From positions 13,501 to 19,589 of the forward strand of contig NVXB01000016.1 in the NCBI GenBank assembly GCA_002746425.1: a DNA stretch of 6,089 bases. The letters are read 5' to 3'. The position numbers and the translations under genes were made by a program. The stretch is from Hyphomicrobiales bacterium (GTDB lineage: Bacteria > Pseudomonadota > Alphaproteobacteria > Rhizobiales > GCA-2746425). The notes beneath the pieces were generated by a model. The model ran no database searches and was not told where the DNA came from. It was given only the letters and a program-made list of their open reading frames with translations. Shown here piece by piece: positions 1 to 4,860 of this stretch (its first letter is position 1; each line of letters opens with the position of its first letter).

Positions 1-240
1 TTGAGCGCACCGGCAAGGCTTTTGGCGCTGTGCCAGATGATTGATGGCGAGAAATCTGTTGGCGAACTTGCAGAGCTGACCGGCCGTCGTCCAACCGCGC
101 TATCGCAGCATCTCGCCTTGATGCGCGCCCACGGCATCGTCAAAACCCGGCGTGAGGGCACCAGCATCTATTACAGTCTGGCATCGCCTGAAATCGCCGG
201 ATTGATCAGCTATCTACACAGTTCATTTTGCAAGGATTGA
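1..240 (+). CDS. ArsR-family winged-helix repressor with SqrR/BigR-type cysteine pair (5' partial)
   Basis: This is the C-terminal 79 residues of an ArsR/SmtB-type DNA-binding regulator. The reading frame is open to the window edge, and the TTG at position 1 is most likely an internal Leu codon, since family members carry about 30 more residues in front of the 'RLLALC' helix. Counting from that first codon, the helix-turn-helix spans about residues 20-43 (VGELAELTG, then recognition helix PTALSQHLALMRAHG) and the beta-wing about 46-60 (VKTRREGTSIYYSL). Two cysteines are visible, C11 (RLLALC) and C77 (HSSFC). They are 66 residues apart, the same spacing as the sensing cysteines of SqrR (41/107) and BigR (42/108) as I remember them. 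The metal-binding CVC motif of arsenic/cadmium sensors is absent. A thiol, persulfide or redox signal is therefore inferred rather than a metal. Its targets probably lie upstream, outside the window; the next gene converges on it 10 bp away. Confidence 0.9.
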   Translation: MSAPARLLALCQMIDGEKSVGELAELTGRRPTALSQHLALMRAHGIVKTRREGTSIYYSLASPEIAGLISYLHSSFCKD

Positions 241-242
241 GC

Positions 243-255
243 CGTAAGCCTTACG
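243..255. repeat. Small inverted repeat between convergent genes
   Basis: CGTAA (243-247) and TTACG (251-255) are separated by GCC, giving a 5-bp stem with a 3-nt loop. It fills the 10-bp gap between the ArsR stop and the YtoQ stop and runs into the YtoQ TAA. There is no clear T-run on either side, so a terminator role is only a guess. Confidence 0.3.
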
Positions 256-685
256 ACAAAACATATTTTAGAATGTCCACGACCTGAGCCGGGGTTTCAG
301 TCACGGCAAGCGCGGCGGCATCGACTTCTTTCAGCGCGTGCTGATGGTCTGCGCCATGCATAATAATCAGAGATTTGCCAAGCGCAGCGGCATAGCCTGC
401 ATCAAAAGCTGCGTTCCACTGCTTGTATTTCTCGCCAAAGCGCACCACCACAATATCGGCATCTTCAATGCCTTTGCGGGTGCGAATAGCGTTCATTTTC
501 GCGCCCTTATTGTCGTGCCAGAACTTATTGCTCTCAGCGCCCAAAATATTGACGCCGCAATCATCTGATGCGGCATGATCTGTCACGGGACCAGAGAAAA
601 CAACATCGAGACCCTTGGCACCTTGCTGGATGTCGTCGCGCCAATTGGAATGGATTTCACCGGAGAGATACACTTTAAGGGTCAT
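251..685 (-). CDS. ytoQ: YtoQ family protein (nucleoside deoxyribosyltransferase-like fold)
   Basis: The 144-residue product matches the YtoQ family along its whole length: N-terminal VYLSGEIHSNWR (5-16), central TDHAASDDCGVNILGAE (35-51), FWHDNKGAKMNAIRTRKGI (55-73) and the signature FGEKYKQWNAAFDAGYAAALGK (83-104). From memory the family is placed in the nucleoside 2-deoxyribosyltransferase clan; the D-x-G-x-A-x-x-x-GK pattern at 95-104 fits that fold. No catalytic Glu is obvious in the block where those enzymes carry one, so a transferase activity should not be assumed and the true substrate is unknown. It should be cytosolic: there is no signal peptide or membrane segment. I chose ATG at 685 because MTLKVYLSGEIH matches family N-termini. 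ATG at 697 and GTG at 724 are in-frame alternatives; the latter lies inside a hairpin loop. It sits 87 bp downstream of the GST gene on the same strand. Confidence 0.88.
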   Translation of the reverse strand: MTLKVYLSGEIHSNWRDDIQQGAKGLDVVFSGPVTDHAASDDCGVNILGAESNKFWHDNKGAKMNAIRTRKGIEDADIVVVRFGEKYKQWNAAFDAGYAAALGKSLIIMHGADHQHALKEVDAAALAVTETPAQVVDILKYVLS

Positions 686-716
686 TGCTTTGTCCATGAT
701 TTGAGAGCTGGCGTGT

Positions 717-741
717 GCCCGCACTGTTAAAGCCTGCGGGC
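717..741. repeat. Perfect 7-bp stem-loop between GST and ytoQ
   Basis: GCCCGCA (717-723) pairs perfectly with TGCGGGC (735-741) across an 11-nt loop. It lies in the 87-bp gap between the hydroquinone reductase stop (773) and the ytoQ start (685). No T-run follows on the minus strand, so it is not a classical intrinsic terminator. It may be an attenuator or mRNA-processing structure, or a binding site. Confidence 0.5.
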
Positions 742-753
742 TACATCAGTCAA
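726..753 (-). promoter_or_regulatory. Possible sigma-70-type promoter for ytoQ
   Basis: Reading the minus strand, TTGACT (753-748, 5 of 6 to the -35 consensus) is followed after 16 bp by TTTAAC (731-726, 4 of 6 to the -10 consensus). Transcription would start near 719, leaving a leader of about 30 nt before the ATG at 685 and excluding the upstream GTG start at 724. The -10 element lies in the loop of the 717-741 inverted repeat. This is a by-eye match only. Confidence 0.25.
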
Positions 754-772
754 TATATGTCAGGAAACCCCA

Positions 773-1756
773 TCAGGACATATCATCGCGGCCATGGGAT
801 GCCATCCAGTCAATTTGCGGGCCAACGGGCACAATGCCGGTCGGGTTCACGCCGTCATGGCTTTGGTAATAATGCCGTTTGGCATGGTCGATGTTAAACG
901 TATGCGCCACGCCGGGCCATTGATACAGATCGCGCGTATAGGCCCACAAATTGGGGTAATCAATGAGGCGTTTCAGATTGCATTTGAAGTGGCCAACATA
1001 GACCGGATCAAAGCGCAGCAGGGTTGGCAGCAGCCGCCAATCGGCCTCTGTCGGCGTGTTACCCACCAGGAACCGGGAGCTTTCAAGCCGTTCTTCCAGC
1101 ATATCCAGCGTATCAAACAGCGGCACAACCGCCTCTTCATAGGCTTCCTGCGTGGTGGAAAAGCCAGCGCGGTAAACGCCATTATTGATTTTGTCGTAAA
1201 TCACGCTGTTCAGCTCATCAATGGCGGCGCGCTTGTCCGCCGGATAATAATCGCCCGGCGTTGCGCCAACATCATCAAAGGCGCTGTTGAACATGCGGAT
1301 GATTTCCGACGATTCATTCGACACAATGGTGTTGCGCTGCTTGTCCCAAAGGATCGGCACGGTCACTCGGCCAGAAAATTTGGGATCAGCCTTGAGATAG
1401 ACCTGATACAAATAATCCGAGGAAAACAGCGTGTTGCCGACAACGCCTTCGTCATCAGCAGCAAACGTCCAGCCGTTCTCGCGCATATACCAATGCACCA
1501 CCGACACATCAATCATGTCTTCAAGGCCCTTTAGGGAGCGGTAAATAAGCGTGCGGTGCGCCCATGGGCAGGCATAGGAGACAAACAGATGATAGCGTCC
1601 GGGCTCGGCCTTGAAGCCATCTTCGCCTGATGGACCAGCAGAACCATCGGCGGTAATCCAGTTGCGGTAACTCGCATCCGTGCGCACAAAACGGCCACCC
1701 GATGCTTTGGTGTCATACCAGGTATCGTGCCAAGTGCCTTCGACAAGCAGCCCCAT
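773..1756 (-). CDS. yqjG: Glutathionyl-hydroquinone reductase (Xi-class glutathione S-transferase, YqjG/ECM4 type)
   Basis: The 327-residue product has the usual length of the family (E. coli YqjG is about the same). Cytosolic enzymes of this family use glutathione to reduce glutathionyl-hydroquinones to hydroquinones, releasing GSSG. The N-terminal thioredoxin-fold domain holds the catalytic CPWAHR motif (63-68, C63 nucleophile), the cis-proline VTVP (131-134) and the glutathione-binding NESSEI (147-152). The all-alpha C-terminal domain carries LVGNTPTEADWRL (230-242), RFDPVYVGHFKCN (248-260) and the family tail HYYQSH...NPTGIVPVGP (295-313). Ordinary GSTs are about 210-230 residues and lack this tail. 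The ATG is preceded by AGGAGA with a 5-nt spacer. It is transcribed divergently from the lactonase gene and could be co-transcribed with ytoQ. The likely role is quinone or aromatic detoxification; the natural substrate cannot be read from sequence. Confidence 0.93.
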   Translation of the reverse strand: MGLLVEGTWHDTWYDTKASGGRFVRTDASYRNWITADGSAGPSGEDGFKAEPGRYHLFVSYACPWAHRTLIYRSLKGLEDMIDVSVVHWYMRENGWTFAADDEGVVGNTLFSSDYLYQVYLKADPKFSGRVTVPILWDKQRNTIVSNESSEIIRMFNSAFDDVGATPGDYYPADKRAAIDELNSVIYDKINNGVYRAGFSTTQEAYEEAVVPLFDTLDMLEERLESSRFLVGNTPTEADWRLLPTLLRFDPVYVGHFKCNLKRLIDYPNLWAYTRDLYQWPGVAHTFNIDHAKRHYYQSHDGVNPTGIVPVGPQIDWMASHGRDDMS

Positions 1757-1761
1757 AATCG

Positions 1762-1767
1762 TCTCCT
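1762..1767 (-). promoter_or_regulatory. Shine-Dalgarno site of the hydroquinone reductase gene
   Basis: AGGAGA on the minus strand lies 5 nt before the ATG at 1756 and supports that start codon. I found no convincing -35/-10 pair for this gene in the rest of the divergent region. Confidence 0.65.
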
Positions 1768-1867
1768 AAATGATGTTGATTGCAGAAATAGAACTAAATG
1801 GCCGCGCTGCCAGCCCTAAAGCGCATAGACACACTGTTTAAGCAAAATTTGTGAGCGACAGGATTGG

Positions 1868-1898
1868 TCGACAAAGCGCCAAAAATTGGCAATATACA
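1868..1898 (+). promoter_or_regulatory. Possible promoter of the lactonase-SDR operon
   Basis: TCGACA (1868-1873, 5 of 6 to the -35 consensus) and TATACA (1893-1898, 4 of 6 to the -10 consensus) are separated by 19 bp. That is longer than the optimal 17, as often seen in promoters that need a regulator. A palindrome lies in the spacer. The match is weak and was made by eye. Confidence 0.25.
1878..1890. promoter_or_regulatory. Operator-like 13-bp palindrome in the divergent control region
   Basis: GCCAA-AAA-TTGGC is a perfect inverted repeat with 5-bp arms, 38 bp before the lactonase ATG, between the candidate -35 and -10 elements. It could bind a dimeric repressor controlling the sugar-oxidation genes. 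No regulator gene adjoins it, so the binding protein is unknown. Confidence 0.35.
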
Positions 1899-1928
1899 GC
1901 CTAGTCGATTTTGGGAGATCAGGCGGAT

Positions 1929-2828
1929 ATGTCAGACAAATTATATGAGCCGATAATCGCGGTGCCAGCGGGCAATGTGTGCGGCGAGGGGCCGGTTTGG
2001 TCGCAGCAGGAGCAGGCGCTGTACTGGGTGGATATCAACGCTTTTCTGTGGCAGCGCTATTGCCCGCAAAGCGGCAGTGTTCATTTTTGGCAATTTGACG
2101 AGCCGGTTTGTGCCAGCTCTCTTACCAGCACACCCGGCGTGTTTTTGCTGGCGCTTGGCAGCAAGATCATCAAATGGAACGCCGCGCTGGATAGCCGCGA
2201 AGATTTTTCGCACCCCGAACAGAATTTACCCGGCAGCCGCTTGAACGATGGCAGGCCCAGCCCGTTTGGTGATTTTTGGGTTGGCTCGATGCAAAATAAT
2301 GTCGACAAGAACGGCGTTGGCAGCGGCATCGATGATAACAGCCTCGGCACGCTTTACCGCATCGCACAGGATGGCACCTCAACCGTTTATGAAACCAATC
2401 TGGGCATTTCCAACACATTGTGCTGGTCGCCCAACAAAGACATTTTCTACTTTGGCGACACCATGCAAAATGCCATTTTCCAATGGGATTATGATGTGGC
2501 CACGGGCGATATTTCGAACAAACGACCGTTCTTTTCGGGTTTTGAACGGGGTGTGCCAGATGGTTCTGCCATCGATAGCGAAGGTTATATCTGGAATGCG
2601 CGTTATGGCGGCGGCTGCATTGTGCGCATTGCACCCGATGGCACAGTCGACCGAGTGGTGGATATGCCCGTCAGCAATTTAACCTGTTGCACCTTTGGCG
2701 GCGCGGATTTACGAACGCTCTATGTGACAAGTGCGCATCAAGATAATGAGCTGCGCTCTGGCAGCTTGTTTGCGCTACAGGTCGAAACACCTGGTATGCC
2801 GGAAAACGTTTTTCAACTGACATCTTAA
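1929..2828 (+). CDS. SMP-30/gluconolactonase/LRE-family sugar lactonase
   Basis: The 299-residue product is a full-length six-bladed beta-propeller of the SMP-30/regucalcin family. These cytosolic, metal-dependent enzymes open aldono-lactones to aldonic acids. All four expected metal or active-site positions are present: E20 in GEGPVW, N106 in SRLNDGRPSPFGDFWVGSM, N162 in GISNTLCWSPN, and D211 in GVPDGSAIDSEGYIW. The C-terminal blade contains NLTCCTFGGADLRTLYVTSA (250-269), typical of the family. I chose ATG 1929 because it puts EGPVW at the usual distance from the N-terminus. An in-frame TTG at 1911 would add six residues, and neither start has a strong Shine-Dalgarno. The gene is 11 bp ahead of an SDR dehydrogenase, so the pair probably performs aldose to lactone to aldonate conversion. 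Which sugar is used (glucose, galactose, arabinose, xylose, fucose) cannot be decided, as this family has broad and variable specificity. Confidence 0.92.
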   Translation: MSDKLYEPIIAVPAGNVCGEGPVWSQQEQALYWVDINAFLWQRYCPQSGSVHFWQFDEPVCASSLTSTPGVFLLALGSKIIKWNAALDSREDFSHPEQNLPGSRLNDGRPSPFGDFWVGSMQNNVDKNGVGSGIDDNSLGTLYRIAQDGTSTVYETNLGISNTLCWSPNKDIFYFGDTMQNAIFQWDYDVATGDISNKRPFFSGFERGVPDGSAIDSEGYIWNARYGGGCIVRIAPDGTVDRVVDMPVSNLTCCTFGGADLRTLYVTSAHQDNELRSGSLFALQVETPGMPENVFQLTS

Positions 2829-2834
2829 AGGAGG
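2827..2834 (+). promoter_or_regulatory. Strong Shine-Dalgarno overlapping the lactonase stop codon
   Basis: AAAGGAGG begins inside the lactonase TAA stop (2826-2828) and ends 5 nt before the SDR ATG at 2840. It is the strongest ribosome-binding site in the window. It fixes the SDR start and suggests that ribosomes finishing the lactonase help initiate the SDR. Confidence 0.8.
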
Positions 2835-2839
2835 CCTGC

Positions 2840-3583
2840 ATGAGGCTTGAAGGAAAATCTGCGATTGTGACCGGAGCTGGATCTGGCTTTGGCGAGGGCA
2901 TTGCGCGCCGTTTTATAGAAGAAGGCGCAAAGGTTCTGCTGGTTGATCTCAACGGCGAAACTGCGCAGCGCGCTGCCGATGAAATTGGCGAAGGCGCTTT
3001 TGCTTTTGAGGCTGATGTTTCCAAGGGTGCCCAGGTGCAGGCGTTTGTTGATGAGGCTGTCGCCAAATTCGGCAAGTTGGATATTCTGGTCAACAATGCA
3101 GGTTACACCCATCGCAACAACTGGCTGTGCGATGTCAGCGAAGACGATTTTGATTTGATGATCGCGGTCAACGCCAAAGCGCTTTATCTCGCGGCCAAAG
3201 CTGCGGTGCCGGTGATGCAGGAAAATGGCGGTTCCATTATCACCACTGCTTCAACCGCAGGCCTGCGCCCGCGCCCCGGCCTGACCTGGTACAACGCCAC
3301 CAAGGGCTTTGCCATCACGGCAACAAAATCCATGGCGGTTGAGCTGGCTCCGCACAATATCCGCGTTAATTGCCTGTGCCCCGTTGCTGGCGAAACCGGC
3401 ATGTTGGACAGATTTATGGGCGAAGATACACCCGAAAAACGCGCGCAATTTAAAGCCAGCATTCCGCTTGGCCGCCTTTCCACACCGCGCGATATCGCCA
3501 ATGCTGCCCTTTGGCTGGCATCTGATGATGCCGAGTTTATCACCGGTGTTGCGCTGGAAGTTGATGGCGGGCGCTGTATCTAA
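2840..3583 (+). CDS. SDR-family NAD(P)-dependent oxidoreductase (glucose 1-dehydrogenase/FabG-like)
   Basis: The 247-residue product is a classical short-chain dehydrogenase/reductase of standard length. Visible motifs are the cofactor loop TGAGSGFG (11-18), acidic D36 after the second beta strand (favouring NAD over NADP), D59-V60, NNAG (85-88), and the catalytic tetrad N111, S138, Y151 and K155 (YNATK). The usual 'NPG' after the catalytic region is replaced by CPVAGETGM (180-188). The C-terminus ITGVALEVDGGRCI is typical of a proteobacterial subgroup often labelled glucose 1-dehydrogenase or 3-ketoacyl-ACP reductase. I consider a sugar dehydrogenase likelier than fatty-acid synthesis because the gene follows a lactonase by 11 bp with a strong Shine-Dalgarno; the pair would oxidise an aldose and open the lactone. 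The substrate is not deducible. Its TAA overlaps the stop codon of the convergent oxidase gene. Confidence 0.92.
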   Translation: MRLEGKSAIVTGAGSGFGEGIARRFIEEGAKVLLVDLNGETAQRAADEIGEGAFAFEADVSKGAQVQAFVDEAVAKFGKLDILVNNAGYTHRNNWLCDVSEDDFDLMIAVNAKALYLAAKAAVPVMQENGGSIITTASTAGLRPRPGLTWYNATKGFAITATKSMAVELAPHNIRVNCLCPVAGETGMLDRFMGEDTPEKRAQFKASIPLGRLSTPRDIANAALWLASDDAEFITGVALEVDGGRCI

Positions 3584-4860
3584 ATTCGGTCGCGTAAAGC
3601 GTACCAGCACATGCCAGCAACCAATGTTGGCCATCTAAGCAAGCGCCCGCCGGGAAAGGCGGGCGTTGGCAATTTTGCAAAAGCATCAAAGCGCGCGGTG
3701 TCGTCCAGCACCGCTTCTGCTAAAATTTGCCCGGCCAGCGGGGCAATGGTCACGCCGTGGCCGGAAAAGCCAGATGCGGTCCATAGACCAGGCTTTAATT
3801 GGCTGAAAAACGGCACGCGGTGCACGGTAACGCCCAGCGTGCCGCCCCAGGCATAATCAATCTCAATGTCTTTGAATTGCGGGTAAATCTGCGCCAATGG
3901 CTTGCGCACGAATGATTTTATGTCACCCGGAAAGCGCGATGAATAATTCTCGCCACCACCAAATAACAGGCGCTTATCGGCGCTCATCCGCCAGTAATTG
4001 ATGACAAAGCGGCTGTCCGAGGCGCATTCATCGCGGATGATTGGGATTTCATCACTGGTTAGTGGCCGCGTTGCCGCGATAAAATTATTGATCGGCATAA
4101 CGCGGGCATCGCTTTGCGGCGCGAGGCCCGCAGGCAGATAGCCATTGCAGCACAGCAATACCTGATCGGCGACAACGCTTCCCTCAGTCGTGGTCAAAGT
4201 ATAGCACGCACCTTTTTCCAGCCCGGTTACGGCGGAATGTTCAAACAGCACAGCACCGGCCTTTTGTGCCGCTTTCGCAAGCCCAAGTGCAAATTTTAGC
4301 GGGTGTAAATGTCCGCCGCTGGGATCGTAGATCGCGCCAAAATAGCTTTCCGTGCCAAGCCGTTTGGCGGTCTCTGCAGCATCCAGCCATTGCAGATTGC
4401 CGTTGTAGTTTTTGTTGAGGTTTTCAACATGCTCTTGGTATTCGCCGATATAACTTTGTTTGTGCGAGGCGTGGAGGAGGCCGGGTTTTAATTCGCATTC
4501 AATGCCATGTTGATCCGCCAAGTCGTGGACCAGTTTTACGCCTTCATTGCCAAGTTCAAAATAATCTTTGGCCGCTTGCAACCCGTATCGTGCTTCAAAC
4601 CATTCCGGGTCCTGGCGTTGGCCAGAATGTATCTGTCCGCCATTGCGCCCCGACGCACCCCAGCCCATGCGGTTGGCTTCCAGCACCGCCACGCGCACGC
4701 CTTTTTGGGCCAGATGCAGCGCGGCAGACAGGCCGGTATAGCCACCGCCAATAATCGCAACGTCGAATTTCTGTTGGCGATCCAGCGATGGCAGCCGGGC
4801 AGGGATATCCGCCGAGTTGGTGTAGTAGCAATTTTGCGGGTAATCCAAACCGGCGGACAC
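3580..4860 (-). CDS. puuB: PuuB-like FAD-dependent oxidoreductase (gamma-glutamylputrescine oxidase family)
   Basis: The 426-residue product is a DAO-type flavoenzyme. The FAD-binding Rossmann motif is DVAIIGGGYTGLSAALHLA (33-51), with E61 (VLEA) for the ribose and GASGRNGGQ (68-76) as the isoalloxazine-proximal loop. SGGHLHPLK (181-189), WRMSADKRLLFGGG (290-303), FSGHGV (365-370) and the C-terminal FDAFAKLPTPAFPGG...YALRDRI follow E. coli PuuB closely from memory. PuuB oxidises gamma-glutamylputrescine to an aldehyde, giving H2O2 and ammonia. The related OrdL and other amine or amino-acid oxidases share the fold, so the exact substrate is inferred. The start is GTG, directly abutting the upstream aminotransferase stop with zero spacing, so translation is probably coupled; no later Met preserves the FAD motif. 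The aminotransferase neighbour supports a polyamine catabolic role. Its 3' end overlaps the SDR gene by 4 bp. Confidence 0.9.
   Translation of the reverse strand: MSAGLDYPQNCYYTNSADIPARLPSLDRQQKFDVAIIGGGYTGLSAALHLAQKGVRVAVLEANRMGWGASGRNGGQIHSGQRQDPEWFEARYGLQAAKDYFELGNEGVKLVHDLADQHGIECELKPGLLHASHKQSYIGEYQEHVENLNKNYNGNLQWLDAAETAKRLGTESYFGAIYDPSGGHLHPLKFALGLAKAAQKAGAVLFEHSAVTGLEKGACYTLTTTEGSVVADQVLLCCNGYLPAGLAPQSDARVMPINNFIAATRPLTSDEIPIIRDECASDSRFVINYWRMSADKRLLFGGGENYSSRFPGDIKSFVRKPLAQIYPQFKDIEIDYAWGGTLGVTVHRVPFFSQLKPGLWTASGFSGHGVTIAPLAGQILAEAVLDDTARFDAFAKLPTPAFPGGRLLRWPTLVAGMCWYALRDRI
3644..3665. repeat. GC-rich hairpin inside the 3' end of the oxidase gene
   Basis: CGCCCGCC (3644-3651) and GGCGGGCG (3658-3665) form a perfect 8-bp stem with loop GGGAAA. 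One G-T pair, one A-T pair, one mismatch and two G-C pairs extend it to 3639-3670. It starts about 60 bp past the SDR stop and could slow or end SDR transcription. The following plus-strand sequence TTGGCAATTTTGC is a poor U-tract, so terminator status is weak. Confidence 0.4.

Noticed and set aside
1..3. TTG at position 1 as a true start codon of the ArsR gene
   Set aside because: Family members have about 30 residues before this point, so the codon is best read as an internal Leu of a gene cut by the window edge.
722..724. GTG 724 as the start of ytoQ
   Set aside because: It would add 13 residues not expected for the family and it sits in the loop of a hairpin. The ATG at 685 fits the conserved N-terminus better.
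794..1534. Long open frame (246 codons) on the plus strand, antisense to the hydroquinone reductase gene
   Set aside because: The opposite strand encodes a complete protein with every family motif. The antisense translation shows no recognisable domain and no strong ribosome-binding site was noted.
2170..2634. 154-codon open frame on the minus strand inside the lactonase gene, rich in Cys, Arg and His
   Set aside because: The skewed composition is that of a shadow frame. The lactonase on the plus strand has all four metal or active-site residues.
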